DNA of 64,000 nucleotides from Metabacillus dongyingensis (lineage in GTDB: Bacteria > Bacillota > Bacilli > Bacillales > Bacillaceae), in NCBI RefSeq assembly GCF_019933155.2, contig NZ_CP082944.1, positions 4,989,953 to 5,053,952 on the forward strand, in the 5' to 3' direction. The notes beneath the pieces were generated by a model. That model worked only from the letters and a program-made list of their open reading frames with translations. It did not search any database and had not been told where the DNA came from. Both the position numbers and the translations under genes were made by a program. Shown in pieces: positions 47,477 through 57,356 of this stretch. Numbering within the stretch: position 1 is the stretch's first letter; the number at the start of each line of letters is the position of its first letter.

Positions 47477-48406
47477 CTATTTCTTCACGCGGCCCCGCAA
47501 ATTAAAAGCTAAATCAATTATACCTAAGATTCGCACAAGATACATCAGGATCGGCAGAATCAAAGAAAGAATGATTGCTGTAACAGGTATGGCTTTCGAA
47601 TAATTTTTCACATGACTGTAAAAGAAAATAAAAGAGAAGCCCTGTACCACTAACAGCACCTGCAGAACAAACAGCAAGTTTACAGCAGCAATATATAGAA
47701 AGCTGCCTGTATCCAAATTTAAAAAGAATAAAAAACTGACAATCAAGTAATACCAGACAATGCTTGTAGGCAGCTTCCACTCTCTGAATGGCTTTAGCGG
47801 CACCAGCTGGATTTTCAGTCTTTTAAGAACAGGAATGGTTACAGCATGAGACAGTATGGCGAAGATAAATGAAACACTCACAAGCAAACTTGGAATTAAG
47901 TAGCCTATGTACTTCATTTGCTCTTCTAATTGATTAATCGCTGCTTCATTTGCTTCCTGACCAATTGCAGCCATCATTGACTTTGCCATATCAATCGTTT
48001 CGTCCATGCTGCCTGTCGCTTCTTCAATTGGATCGATTTGAAAAAATGCCACAGAAGCAGCATACATGACGACAAAGCTGATGAGAAAGGCAATTGTGCC
48101 CCCAATCAAAGCGCCTGCTGTTTGTCTCTTCTGATAAAAGTAACCCATTACGATTCCGCTCAGGGCATATGTTAATGTTAATGGCAAAGCAAACAAAGAA
48201 CCAACTATCAATGTAATGAAGATAGAAGCGGCCATTAAAGTGACAGCAGCTTTAATCCCGTGTCTCACCGTATAAAGAATAAACGGCAATGGCAAAAAGA
48301 CCATTAAAAATGCCCCAATAAGCGGCAGATAAAGTGTCATTAATGTTAATACAGTAAAAAGCGCAAGTAATATCGCACCTTCTGTCAGTACGTTAACCCG
48401 TTTCAC
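47477..48406 (-). CDS. yybS: YybS, DUF2232 membrane protein
   Basis: The 309-aa product has about eight membrane segments and begins MKRVNVLTEGAILLALFTVLTLMTLYLPLIGAFLMVFLPLPFILY. This is the DUF2232 (YybS) family, always found between rpsR and gdpP in Bacillus. The function is not established. It has a good GAGGTG ribosome-binding site. Confidence 0.88.
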   Translation of the reverse strand: MKRVNVLTEGAILLALFTVLTLMTLYLPLIGAFLMVFLPLPFILYTVRHGIKAAVTLMAASIFITLIVGSLFALPLTLTYALSGIVMGYFYQKRQTAGALIGGTIAFLISFVVMYAASVAFFQIDPIEEATGSMDETIDMAKSMMAAIGQEANEAAINQLEEQMKYIGYLIPSLLVSVSFIFAILSHAVTIPVLKRLKIQLVPLKPFREWKLPTSIVWYYLIVSFLFFLNLDTGSFLYIAAVNLLFVLQVLLVVQGFSFIFFYSHVKNYSKAIPVTAIILSLILPILMYLVRILGIIDLAFNLRGRVKK

Positions 48407-48488
48407 AGTTTCACCTCTTTTATACTTCCAAGCTTATTTTAAATGAACCGTGTGTGACAAATCAAATGATTGGATAAAGAGTAAATAA

Positions 48489-48518
48489 AAAAGCAGCAAG
48501 GAATCCTCACTGCCTTTT
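48489..48518 (-). terminator. Weak terminator after rpsR
   Basis: On -, GGCAGTGAGG and CCTTGCTGC can pair, followed by TTTTTT. It lies about 10 bases after the rpsR stop codon. Confidence 0.6.
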
Positions 48519-48526
48519 TCATCTTA

Positions 48527-48784
<258 letters not shown>

Positions 48785-48809
48785 TTATGAATTGCACGTA
48801 CTATATGTT

Positions 48810-49343
48810 TTAAAACGGTAAGTCATCATCAGAGATATCAATCGGCTTTCCATCATTTGCGAATGGATCGTCATCAAAGTTCGAACGGCCTTGATTACGC
48901 TGATTCTGATTTTGATTTTGATTTTGGTTTTGGCTGAATGGATTTTGCTGACCGCCTTGTCCACCTTGGCCGCCGCCATAATAATTGTTGTTTCCGCCAC
49001 CGCCGCCGCTGTTTCCACTTCCGCTTTTAGGTTCAAGAAACTGTACGCTTTCAGCAACCACTTCAGTTACATAAACACGTTTGCCAGTCTGGTCTTCATA
49101 GCTGCGAGATTGAAGACGTCCATCTACTCCTGCCAAACTTCCTTTTTTAAGGAAATTTGCAACATTTTCAGCCGGACGGCGCCATACGACGCAGTTAATG
49201 AAGTCCGCTTCTCTTTCACCCTGCTGGTTTGTGAAGGCACGGTTTACAGCTAATGTAAAAGTAGCAACTGCAGCTCCAGCTGGTGTGTAGCGCAGTTCTG
49301 GATCTTTTGTTAGTCTGCCGACTAAAACAACCCGATTCATCAT
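48810..49343 (-). CDS. ssb: Single-stranded DNA-binding protein SsbA
   Basis: The product begins [39 protein letters not shown], the OB fold of SSB, followed by a Gly/Gln/Asn-rich linker and the acidic tail ISDDDLPF that recruits partner proteins. The ATG at 49343 follows AAAGGATG by 8 bases. The linker has unusual (NQ)n repeats encoded by GATTTT-type runs around 48905-48935, which may vary in length between strains. Confidence 0.96.
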   Translation of the reverse strand: MMNRVVLVGRLTKDPELRYTPAGAAVATFTLAVNRAFTNQQGEREADFINCVVWRRPAENVANFLKKGSLAGVDGRLQSRSYEDQTGKRVYVTEVVAESVQFLEPKSGSGNSGGGGGNNNYYGGGQGGQGGQQNPFSQNQNQNQNQNQRNQGRSNFDDDPFANDGKPIDISDDDLPF

Positions 49344-49382
49344 CAGAATCATCCTTTTTTAAAGATATCTAATCTATGTGAA

Positions 49383-49670
49383 TTACACTTCTTTTCTAGT
49401 TACCATGTGACGCATGATGTCTTCGCTGATTTTCGCTAAGCGGTCAAATTCTTGAACAGCTTCCGGCTTTGATGCAACTTGAAGAAGCATGTAGTAACCG
49501 TCACGCAAATCGTTGATTTCATAAGCAAGGCGACGTTTGCCCCACTCTTTTGTTTCTTCAACTTCCGCACCATTGTCAGCTAAAATTGTGTTAAAACGCT
49601 CAACTAGAGCTTTTTTAGCCTCATCTTCAATGTTTGGACGGATGATATACATGATTTCGTATTTATTCAT
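49383..49670 (-). CDS. rpsF: 30S ribosomal protein S6
   Basis: The 95-aa product [65 protein letters not shown] is standard S6. It forms a pair with S18 on 16S rRNA and in many bacteria represses its own operon with S18. First gene of rpsF-ssb-rpsR. Confidence 0.97.
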   Translation of the reverse strand: MNKYEIMYIIRPNIEDEAKKALVERFNTILADNGAEVEETKEWGKRRLAYEINDLRDGYYMLLQVASKPEAVQEFDRLAKISEDIMRHMVTRKEV

Positions 49671-49686
49671 CTCTTACACCTCCTTT

Positions 49687-49777
49687 TGGTCTAAACGGCC
49701 CTAAACGGGCAAGGAGCAATTAAACAATTCAATTACTCACAAGTTTAAATTATAGCAAACAAAATGACTTTAGGCAA
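49687..49777 (-). promoter_or_regulatory. rpsF promoter and candidate S6:S18 leader
   Basis: On -, TTGCCT (49772-49777) and TATAAT (49749-49754) are 17 bases apart. The leader then holds GCCC-GTTTA-GGGC followed by CGTTTAG just before the AGGAGG, which resembles the small hairpin bound by the S6:S18 complex. The promoter is firm; the leader motif is tentative. Confidence 0.6.
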
Positions 49778-49782
49778 CCAAA

Positions 49783-50883
49783 TTAAACATTAAAACGGAA
49801 ATGGATAACGTCGCCATCTTTTACGATGTACTCTTTTCCTTCTAAACGCACTTTTCCGGCTTCGCGTGCAGCTCCCATTGTTCCTGCATTCAGCAGATCT
49901 TCATAAGAAACTGTTTCAGCGCGGATAAAGCCGCGTTCGAAGTCAGAGTGAATAACGCCGGCACATTGCGGAGCCTTCATTCCTTTTTTGAAAGTCCACG
50001 CACGGACTTCCTGAACACCCGCTGTAAAATAAGTCGCCAGACCAAGAAGATTGTATGAAGCTTTAATAAGCTGATCAAGACCTGATTCTTCGATGCCAAG
50101 CTCTTCAAGGAACATTTCTTTTTCTTCTCCATCAAGTTCGGCAATTTCGGATTCAATCTTTGCACATACAACAATGACTTCAGCTTTTTCATTCGCAGCA
50201 AATTCACGAACTGCTTTTACATATTCATTGTTTGAAGCATCAGCCACTTCATCTTCAGAGACATTAGCTACATACAAAACAGGTTTGCTTGTCAGTAAAT
50301 GAAGATGCTTAACAACTTTCATCTGTTCATCTGTAAATTCCACAGAGCGGGCCGGTTTGTCGTTTTCGAATGCATCTTTCAGCATTAACAGAACCTCGTG
50401 CTCATAAACAGCATCTTTATCTTTTTGCTTTGCAAGCTTGCCGACACGCTCAATACGCTTGTCTACAGACTCTAAATCCGCTAAAATCAACTCAAGATTG
50501 ATTGTCTCAACATCATCAATCGGATCTACTTTTCCTGAAACGTGAGTAATGTTGTCGTCTGCAAAACAGCGCACAACGTGACAAATGGCATCTACTTGAC
50601 GAATATGTGAAAGAAACTTGTTTCCAAGTCCTTCTCCTTTACTTGCACCCTTAACAATTCCTGCAATATCCGTAAATTCAAACGCAGTAGGAACTGTTTT
50701 CTTTGGTTTTACAAGATCTGTAAGCTTTTGAAGACGCTCATCCGGCACTTCCACAATCCCTACGTTAGGGTCGATTGTACAGAATGGGTAGTTTGCTGAT
50801 TCAGCACCAGCCTGTGTAATGGCGTTAAAAAGCGTTGACTTCCCTACGTTCGGAAGTCCAACAATACCAGCGGTTAAAGCCAT
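49783..50883 (-). CDS. ychF: Redox-regulated ribosome-binding ATPase YchF (YyaF)
   Basis: The product begins MALTAGIVGLPNVGKSTLFNAITQAGAESANYPFCTIDPN, with the G1 motif GLPNVGKST, DIAGIVKGASKGEGLGN (switch II) and the ATP-specific NVSEDE in place of NKxD, and a TGS domain at the end (GKEYIVKDGDVIHFRF). It is an Obg-family ATPase tied to stress and translation. The ATG at 50883 follows GAGGAG by 11 bases. Confidence 0.96.
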   Translation of the reverse strand: MALTAGIVGLPNVGKSTLFNAITQAGAESANYPFCTIDPNVGIVEVPDERLQKLTDLVKPKKTVPTAFEFTDIAGIVKGASKGEGLGNKFLSHIRQVDAICHVVRCFADDNITHVSGKVDPIDDVETINLELILADLESVDKRIERVGKLAKQKDKDAVYEHEVLLMLKDAFENDKPARSVEFTDEQMKVVKHLHLLTSKPVLYVANVSEDEVADASNNEYVKAVREFAANEKAEVIVVCAKIESEIAELDGEEKEMFLEELGIEESGLDQLIKASYNLLGLATYFTAGVQEVRAWTFKKGMKAPQCAGVIHSDFERGFIRAETVSYEDLLNAGTMGAAREAGKVRLEGKEYIVKDGDVIHFRFNV

Positions 50884-51041
50884 GGTTATTTCCACTCCTC
50901 TATATAAACAATATATAATCGATTAATCCGTTTACTGTTATCTAACCAATCTTCAACAATTATAGATACTAACGCATGAAATGACAAGCTTAAGAGGGGA
51001 AGTCTTTCATGGTAAAAGTTCATTTTTACTCATTAAAAAAA

Positions 51042-51075
51042 GGGGAAAACCAAACGAAAATCAAGGTTTTCTCCC
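51042..51075 (-). terminator. Terminator after yyzM
   Basis: GGGGAAAACC and GGTTTTCTCCC pair with a 13-base loop and are followed on - by TTTTTTT. It lies about 30 bases after the yyzM stop. Confidence 0.8.
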
Positions 51076-51105
51076 TAAATAAACCATTTAAAGCCATAAA
51101 AAGAG

Positions 51106-51300
51106 TTATTCTTCATGCTTGACTAATCTTTTTTTCATTTTCCGGGCAAATTCTCTTCTTGGAATCATCACACTGTGAGCACAGCCTTCGCATTTTATGC
51201 GAATATCCATGCCCATTCTGATGATTTTCCAGCGATTCGCACCGCATGGATGAGGTTTTTTCATTTCGACAACGTCATTTATGCCAAATTCCTTGTCCAC
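51106..51300 (-). CDS. yyzM: DUF951 protein YyzM
   Basis: The 64-aa product has VEMKKPHPCGANRWKIIRMGMDIRIKCEGCAHSVMIPRREFARKMKK, the DUF951 signature with CG...CEGC cysteines likely holding zinc. Function unknown. It starts with a GTG that overlaps the stop of the MscS gene by one base, so the two are translationally coupled. Confidence 0.92.
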   Translation of the reverse strand: MDKEFGINDVVEMKKPHPCGANRWKIIRMGMDIRIKCEGCAHSVMIPRREFARKMKKRLVKHEE

Positions 51301-52193
51301 TATTCACTCATCCTTTCCTTTTGTTTAGCACCTTCATCCTGTCTTGTATACATGACCATGCGAGGGTAGGGAATTTCTATGCCATGCTCATCAAGTCTCA
51401 TCTTAATTTCTTTTCTCAGCACACGCGATATATGAAAATGCTTCATAGGAAGGACCTCACTGACTACACGCAGGACAACTCCCGATGGCCCCAGGTTTTG
51501 TACGCCAAGCAATTCAGGAGGTGCAACCATTTCTTCATACTTATCCGGCAGCTCGAGCAATAAATCTTCAATGACTCTTTCCGCTTTTGGAATATCCCCT
51601 TCATAGGCAATACTGACATCTACAAAAGCGACGCTGTTATTGACGGAGAAATTAGTCACTTCCGTTATATTTCCGTTTGGCAGAATATTGATTTCTCCTG
51701 TCCAGCTCTTGATCTTAGTCGTGCGAAGTCCAATTTCTTCAACAGTTCCTTCAAATTGGCCGACACGAATCATGTCACCTACTGAAAACTGATCTTCAAA
51801 AATAATAAAGAATCCTGTAATGATGTCCCTGACAAGATTTTGTGCACCGAATCCGACGGCGAGCCCGACAATTCCCGCTCCGGCGAGCAGAGCCTTTACA
51901 TCGAAGCTTAATGTCTCAAGGATCATCAGCAGGGCAACAAAATAAACGAGGTACGTTAAAATGTTATCGAGCAGCTTGACCAGCGTATTTTCTCTCCGCT
52001 CTGAAATGCGGAGCGGTGACTTTGTTCTCAGCAAGAAAATTTTTCCAATGACTACATTTCCGACTCGAATAAGGATTGTTGAAAGGATCATAATGCCAAT
52101 AATCTTCAGCAGTCCTTGTCCAAAGTTCAGCCAGAGATCTTCGTTTAGAAGAGAGGCACCCATTTTATCTATAAGCTTATTTATAAAATCCAC
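51300..52193 (-). CDS. MscS-family mechanosensitive channel
   Basis: The 297-aa product has three membrane helices, the pore helix (LLAGAGIVGLAVGFGAQNLVRDIITGFFIIFEDQFSVGDMIRV) and the cytoplasmic beta domain with IKSWTGEINILPNGNI. It releases solutes on osmotic downshock. It resembles YkuT/YhdY-type Bacillus channels and is probably the genus-specific neighbour of yyzM. The GTG at 52193 is the likely start. Confidence 0.92.
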   Translation of the reverse strand: MDFINKLIDKMGASLLNEDLWLNFGQGLLKIIGIMILSTILIRVGNVVIGKIFLLRTKSPLRISERRENTLVKLLDNILTYLVYFVALLMILETLSFDVKALLAGAGIVGLAVGFGAQNLVRDIITGFFIIFEDQFSVGDMIRVGQFEGTVEEIGLRTTKIKSWTGEINILPNGNITEVTNFSVNNSVAFVDVSIAYEGDIPKAERVIEDLLLELPDKYEEMVAPPELLGVQNLGPSGVVLRVVSEVLPMKHFHISRVLRKEIKMRLDEHGIEIPYPRMVMYTRQDEGAKQKERMSE

Positions 52194-52369
52194 ATCAGAT
52201 CAACCTTTCCTTTAGAAAGAATTACACGCTGCATTCATAAAGATAGGTTTTATTTTAACAACTTTTCTAAGCAATTTACAGTGCTTAGCAAAAACTCTTA
52301 TTATCTCTTAAATATGTATAGATTTCTATATTCTTCCGTATACTGTTACTACTATATTGAAGGAGTGAA

Positions 52370-52996
52370 ATGATGAATTTTAAATCTGGCTTTTTAAAAC
52401 CGCAGCGAGACCGAATTTATTATGAAGATGACCATGCGGCTGAACATTTATCATCAGAAATAAAACTCCTTCTTTCTGTACGGAAACCCATCGTAGTCCT
52501 ATGTATTGGAACAGACCGCTCAACAGGTGACTGTTTAGGCCCTTTAGTAGGCACTAAGCTTATCGATGCTGATCTCAAGCATTTCCATGTTTACGGAACA
52601 CTCAAGCATCCTGTTCATGCAGTCAACCTTGAAGAAACTATTCAAGAAATAGAACAAACGTTCGATAATCCTTTTATTCTGGCGATTGATGCCTGCTTGG
52701 GAAGACTAAAAAGTGTAGGGACATTCCAGGTTGGATCAGGTCCAATCAAGCCTGGTGCAGGTGTAAACAAGGTGCTTCCCGAGGTAGGAGACATTCACAT
52801 AAATGGAATTGTCAACGTCAGCGGGTTTATGGAATTCTTTGTATTGCAAAATACAAGACTGCATCTCGTCATGACAATGGCTTCTATTATTGCAGAAAGC
52901 ATCATTCTGGCTGAGCAGCAGATAGAACTTAAAAAAATTCCGTTAAAGACAAAGACCTCTTGGCTTAATCAGGCCAAGGATGCAAACTTCAATTAA
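52370..52996 (+). CDS. yyaC: Spore protease-like protein YyaC
   Basis: The 208-aa product has VLCIGTDRSTGDCLGPLVGTKL, AIDACLGR and SGPIKPGAGVNKVLPEVGDIHINGIVNVSGFMEF, the DUF1256/YyaC family related to germination protease GPR. It is expected to be expressed in the sporulating cell; no clear sigma-F or -G site was pinned down upstream. It is the only + strand gene in the origin-side block and overlaps the end of the DUF554 gene by 8 bases, tail to tail. RBS AAGGAGTG is good. Confidence 0.93.
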   Translation: MMNFKSGFLKPQRDRIYYEDDHAAEHLSSEIKLLLSVRKPIVVLCIGTDRSTGDCLGPLVGTKLIDADLKHFHVYGTLKHPVHAVNLEETIQEIEQTFDNPFILAIDACLGRLKSVGTFQVGSGPIKPGAGVNKVLPEVGDIHINGIVNVSGFMEFFVLQNTRLHLVMTMASIIAESIILAEQQIELKKIPLKTKTSWLNQAKDANFN

Positions 52997-53693
52997 ACAA
53001 TTTCATTAAAACAATAATGACTGCAACAACCGCCAGGCTTGGCAGGAGGTTTGCTACACGAATGGCTTTTATAGCAAGCATATTGATACCAATGGCAAAG
53101 ATCAGTATCCCGCCAACGGCTGTAATCTCTGAGATCAAATCCTCAAGCAAGGATTCCGGTACATACTGATGAATCACATTCGCAAATACAGCGATGCCTC
53201 CTTCATATATGAAAACAGGAACCGCTGAAAGAAGAACACCTATGCCAAGGGTACTTGAAAGAACCATGCTCGTAAAGCCATCAATCATCGACTTTGTGTA
53301 CAAAATATCATGATCCTCTCTCAATCCGCTATCAAGTGATCCAACAATTGCCATTGCACCAATGACAAAGATAAGGGTAGCGGATACAAAGCCTTGTGCA
53401 AAATCCCCCGTTTGATTTCTGCTTAGTTTTTTCTCAAGCCAGTGTCCCACCTGATGCAGTTTCTTTTCAATATCAATGGCTTCTCCAATGACTGCCCCGA
53501 AAACAAGACTGATAATCACAATAAACAGCTGTTCACTTTCCAGTGCCATATCGAGGCCTAATACCATGACAAAAAGACCTATGCCTGTCATGACCGTCTG
53601 TTTCATAGATTCTGGTATTCTGCGAAGCAATAAACCTAAAAGAGAACCTATGATAATTCCAGCTGCATTTACTAAACTTCCTAATAACACCAA
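52989..53693 (-). CDS. DUF554 (YqgA-like) membrane protein
   Basis: The 234-aa product has about seven membrane segments and begins MVLLGSLVNAAGIIIGSLLGLLLRRIPESMKQTVMTGIGLFVMVLGLDMAL, with FVIGAMAIVGSLDSGL and a Gly-rich repeat-like plan, as in DUF554. The function is unknown. It sits downstream of the spo0J region in many Bacillus genomes. Confidence 0.88.
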   Translation of the reverse strand: MVLLGSLVNAAGIIIGSLLGLLLRRIPESMKQTVMTGIGLFVMVLGLDMALESEQLFIVIISLVFGAVIGEAIDIEKKLHQVGHWLEKKLSRNQTGDFAQGFVSATLIFVIGAMAIVGSLDSGLREDHDILYTKSMIDGFTSMVLSSTLGIGVLLSAVPVFIYEGGIAVFANVIHQYVPESLLEDLISEITAVGGILIFAIGINMLAIKAIRVANLLPSLAVVAVIIVLMKLFN

Positions 53694-53705
53694 CTTAATC
53701 CCTCT

Positions 53706-53827
53706 TTCTAATTATATGCGCTAGCGCCTTGTTCAGCTTCGGCAGGCAGATAGAGATCCGGCAGAAAAATTGCAAATTACTTTTAGGGCGGATCCTTTCT
53801 GACCGAGATGTTAAGTTCCGAAGCTGC
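53706..53827. repeat. Interspersed GCGC-AGCGCC-type repeat, copy 3
   Basis: ATGCGCTAGCGCCTTGTTCAGCTTCGGCAGGCAGAT ... GATCC ... TTCTGACCGAGATGTTAAG ... CCGAAGCTGC. It shares the head and the CTGACCG block with copies 1 and 2, and its ends pair (AGCTTCGG with CCGAAGCT). Confidence 0.65.
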
Positions 53828-53875
53828 TTTTTATTAAAACATAAAAATAAGCCATCTATGCTGCAAGATGGCCGC

Positions 53876-54730
53876 TTAAGATGTTTGCTCAGCTTCAAGC
53901 AACTCTAAAATTCTTTCCAAGTCCTCTTTTGAGAAAAATTCAATTTCTATTTTCCCTTTTTTCTTCTGCTGCTTAATCGTAACAGAAGTGCCAAAATACT
54001 CACGCAAGTAGGATTCTCTTTCTTTAATGAAAATGTCCTGACTGACAGCTTTCTTTTTCGTTTCACGTGGAACATTTTCGTTTAACTGCTGAACAAGAAG
54101 CTCAACTTGCCGGACATTAAGCTGTTCTATCATAATTTTGTCCGCTAAGGCTTTTAGCTTGTCTTTTTTCTTAAGCCCGAGCAGTGTTCTGCCATGACCC
54201 ATTGAAATCTTTCCTTCAGAAATAAGAGTTTGAATGGTATCTGGAAGAGACAATAACCTCAGATGATTCGCAATATGCGGTCTGCTTTTCCCTAGACGTT
54301 TGGCAAGCTCTTCTTGTGTAATATGCAAGTGATCAAGCAAAGACTGGTAGGCTCCCGCTTCTTCGATTGGAGATAGATCTTCGCGCTGGAGATTTTCAAG
54401 AAGCGCAAGCTCCATCATCTGCTGATCTGTCAGCTCTCTGATGACAGCTGGCACAACATGAAGGCCCGCTGCTTTCGCTGCACGGAAACGGCGCTCACCC
54501 ACGACAATCTCATAGCCTTTAATACTCTTACGCACAATGATTGGCTGAAGGATGCCATGCTGAAGGATGGACTCTTTCAGTTCTTCAATCGCTCCTGGCA
54601 AAAATGTTTTGCGGGGCTGATAAGGATTTGGACGCAGATCTTTTATTTTAATTTCCTGCAGTGTTTCGTCATTGCTTACTTCCATATTCGTAAACAAAGC
54701 ATTGATTCCTTTACCTAACCCTTTAGCCAT
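53876..54730 (-). CDS. spo0J: Chromosome-partitioning protein Spo0J (ParB)
   Basis: The 284-aa product has the CTP-binding ParB box (YEIVVGERRFRAAKAAGLHVVPAVIRELTDQQMMELALLENLQREDLSPIEEAGAY), the HTH (EELAKRLGKSRPHIANHLRLLSLP) and a C-terminal dimer domain. It binds parS, spreads, loads SMC and with Soj regulates replication. It overlaps soj by 8 bases and contains a parS site at 54059. Confidence 0.96.
   Translation of the reverse strand: MAKGLGKGINALFTNMEVSNDETLQEIKIKDLRPNPYQPRKTFLPGAIEELKESILQHGILQPIIVRKSIKGYEIVVGERRFRAAKAAGLHVVPAVIRELTDQQMMELALLENLQREDLSPIEEAGAYQSLLDHLHITQEELAKRLGKSRPHIANHLRLLSLPDTIQTLISEGKISMGHGRTLLGLKKKDKLKALADKIMIEQLNVRQVELLVQQLNENVPRETKKKAVSQDIFIKERESYLREYFGTSVTIKQQKKKGKIEIEFFSKEDLERILELLEAEQTS
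54059..54074. promoter_or_regulatory. parS site inside spo0J
   Basis: Read on -, TGTTCCACGTGAAACG differs by one base from the TGTTCCACGTGAAACA site known inside spo0J of B. subtilis, and matches the general parS consensus at 14 of 16. It lies in the coding sequence. Confidence 0.85.
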
Positions 54731-55484
54731 TTACAACCACTTCCTTTGCCAATTCTAAGTATACATCAGCGCCCCGTGAGCGCGGGTCATAAATAATAAT
54801 CGGCTGTCCATGACTTGGTGCTTCGCTTAAACGGACGTTTCTGGGAATAATTGTTTTATATACTTTGTCGCGAAAATATTTTTTGACTTCTTCAATAACC
54901 TGAATTCCTAAATTGGTGCGTGCATCAAGCATTGTTAAAAGAACGCCTTCTATCATTAAATCGGTATTTAAATGTTTTTGAACTAATCGCACAGTATTCA
55001 GCAGCTGACTCAATCCTTCAAGTGCATAATACTCGCATTGAACTGGAATAAGCACGGCATCTGAAGCTGTTAAAGCATTGATTGTCAGCAATCCTAAAGA
55101 GGGAGGACAGTCAATAATCATATAGTCATAATTATGTTTTACTTTTTCAAGCGCACGTTTCAGACGGACTTCTCTGGAAATGGTTGGCACAAGTTCAATT
55201 TCGGCACCTGCCAGCTGAATAGTGGCAGGAATTGCATCCAAATTTTCGACAGCAGTTGGCTTAATGACTTCTGTTACATCAACATCATCAACTAAAATAT
55301 CATAAACACAATGTTCAACATCGGCTTTTTCTATTCCTATACCACTTGTCGCATTTCCTTGTGGGTCAACATCGACGAGAAGAACTCGTTTTCCTATATA
55401 TGCTAAGCACGCACCAAGATTAACGGAAGTTGTCGTTTTGCCGACTCCGCCTTTCTGGTTCGCAATGGCAATAATTTTCCCCAC
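54723..55484 (-). CDS. soj: ParA-family ATPase Soj
   Basis: The product begins with GTG: MGKIIAIANQKGGVGKTTTSVNLGACLAYIGKRVLLVDVDPQGNATSGIGI, with the deviant Walker A KGGVGKTT and IDCPPSLGLLTINAL. It regulates DnaA and chromosome segregation with Spo0J. The GTG at 55484 follows AGGTGAC and matches the known N-terminus; the frame to 55502 is not supported. Confidence 0.96.
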   Translation of the reverse strand: MGKIIAIANQKGGVGKTTTSVNLGACLAYIGKRVLLVDVDPQGNATSGIGIEKADVEHCVYDILVDDVDVTEVIKPTAVENLDAIPATIQLAGAEIELVPTISREVRLKRALEKVKHNYDYMIIDCPPSLGLLTINALTASDAVLIPVQCEYYALEGLSQLLNTVRLVQKHLNTDLMIEGVLLTMLDARTNLGIQVIEEVKKYFRDKVYKTIIPRNVRLSEAPSHGQPIIIYDPRSRGADVYLELAKEVVVNG

Positions 55485-55626
55485 AATGTCACCTGCTTTC
55501 ACTAAACATGAACTCTATCATGTTCTCTATTTTATCATGAAACTTTGCCAATGGTTTGAACTTTTTTGCAATTTGTGAAAATGCAGCCTGAACGAAAATC
55601 TCGAAATCTATGAAACTTCAAAAAGA

Positions 55627-55655
55627 AAAAGCCCTCTGCTGAATTTGCAGAGAGC
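55627..55655 (-). terminator. Terminator after noc
   Basis: On -, GCTCTCTGC and GCAGAGGGC pair with a short loop, followed by TTTTTC. It touches the noc stop codon. Confidence 0.8.
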
Positions 55656-56521
55656 TACTTTGGAATTTTTATAGTGAATTGAATGTATTCTTCAAATTCT
55701 TCTTCTTCAGCATTTATTTTTACGCCAGTATCCGCTACCATTGTCAGCGATTGACGGATGGTATTCATCGCAATACGAGTATCCCGGCTGAACGCTTTAC
55801 GTTTTGGTTTTGCTTTCGGGCTGGTTTTCTCAAGCATTTTGACAACGCGGTCTTCTGTTTGTTTGACATTTAACTGCTTTTCAATGATTTCAGAGAGCAG
55901 TGTTATTTGCGGATCTGGTTTTTTTAAAGGAATGAGTGCTCTAGCATGTCTCTCTGTTATTTTCTTTTGGAGCAATGCATCCTGAACTTCCTTAGGCAGC
56001 TTTAACAGCCTAAGCTTATTGGCAATTGTGGACTGTCCTTTGCCGAGACGCTGGGCAAGGGCCTCTTGAGTCAAGTCGTGAAGCTCCAGCAGCTTTGCAT
56101 ATGCAACAGCTTCTTCTATCGCTGAAAGCTCCTCACGCTGAAGGTTCTCAATTAAGGCAACAGAAGCTGTTTCTGTGTCGTTGAAATCCTTCACAATCGC
56201 TGGGATTGTTTCCCATCCGAGTTTTTGGACCGCTCTATACCGTCTTTCCCCGGCAATAATTTCATATCTTCCATCAACCTGACGTACAACAATCGGCTGA
56301 ATAATCCCGTGCGTACGTATCGTAAGCGATAATTCTTCAATTTTTTCATCCGCGAAAACCGTACGGGGCTGAAAACGATTAGGCACAATTTCCTGCACGG
56401 AAATCTTTTTAACCTCATCAAATACTGAATCATCAATCTCTTCTGCTTCAATTACTGCTGTTTTTTCTGCTGTATCTTCTTTTTCTCCCAAACCGAAAAA
56501 ACGAGAGAATGGATGCTTCAT
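55655..56521 (-). CDS. noc: Nucleoid occlusion factor Noc
   Basis: The 288-aa product starts [17 protein letters not shown], a membrane-binding amphipathic N-terminus, followed by a ParB-like box ([57 protein letters not shown]) and HTH ([26 protein letters not shown]). It blocks FtsZ over the nucleoid. It is a ParB paralogue with the typical FSRFFG amphipathic motif that ParB lacks. Confidence 0.95.
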   Translation of the reverse strand: MKHPFSRFFGLGEKEDTAEKTAVIEAEEIDDSVFDEVKKISVQEIVPNRFQPRTVFADEKIEELSLTIRTHGIIQPIVVRQVDGRYEIIAGERRYRAVQKLGWETIPAIVKDFNDTETASVALIENLQREELSAIEEAVAYAKLLELHDLTQEALAQRLGKGQSTIANKLRLLKLPKEVQDALLQKKITERHARALIPLKKPDPQITLLSEIIEKQLNVKQTEDRVVKMLEKTSPKAKPKRKAFSRDTRIAMNTIRQSLTMVADTGVKINAEEEEFEEYIQFTIKIPK

Positions 56522-56616
56522 GAGCCTACACCACCTTTAGAAACTGCCATCATATTAATTCTCTTTCAATTCTCTATATTCCTGCATGCCGACCGAACTT
56601 TCCATTTAATGTTTTT

Positions 56617-57332
56617 CTATTCTAACGGAAGTTTGTTAGGCGTACCCGGTTTACGGGGATATTTTGCAGGTGTTGATTTTTGTTTATGAATAATAATGAT
56701 TGAGCGCTCACTTTCCTCAAGCGGCAGCTCAAAGGCATACTTTTCCTTCACCTTGCCGCCAAGCGTACTGATTGCTTTTTCAGCTTTGATTATTTCTTCC
56801 TCAGCTGATGCGGCTTTCATTGCTACGAAATGACCGCCTGTTTTAGCAAGGGGCAGGCAAAGCTCGCTCAAAACAGATAGACGCGCTACGGCCCTTGCCG
56901 TCACAACGTCATACGTTTCTCTGAATGCTTTGTTTTTTCCAAACGTTTCTGCTCTGTCATGATAAAGAGATACGCCTGAAAGGTTTAGTGATTTCGTCAG
57001 ATGATCTAAAAATGTAATTCTCTTTTGAAGAGAATCCACAATTGCAATTTTTAGATGCGGAAAGCAAATTTTAATCGGCAGACTTGGAAACCCTGCGCCT
57101 GCGCCTACGTCACAAATGGATAGCGGTTTTGTAAAATCAAAATAGAAAGCAGCAGAAATAGAATCATAAAAATGCTTAAGATAAACTTCTTTTTTTCTGT
57201 AATCGAAGTTAAATTCATTTTCTCATTCCACTCTACAAGCAATTCGTAGTAAGTCTCAAATTGCTCCAGCTGTTCTGCGGAAAGAGAGATTCCCTTTTCC
57301 TCAAGACTGGATTTAAATAAAGAAATGTCCAT
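56617..57332 (-). pseudogene. rsmG: 16S rRNA (guanine527-N7)-methyltransferase RsmG, frameshifted
   Basis: The start [48 protein letters not shown] is normal, then a run of seven A near 57192 shifts the frame (KKFILSIFM... to a stop at 57105). With eight A the frame continues [57 protein letters not shown] and joins the downstream part, ending [14 protein letters not shown]. The SAM site VGAGAGFP is therefore out of frame. RsmG modifies G527 in the streptomycin site. This is a true mutation, a phase-variable tract, or a homopolymer error in the assembly. Confidence 0.85.
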
Positions 57333-57356
57333 ACTCAAAACCTTTCTGATCTGCTT

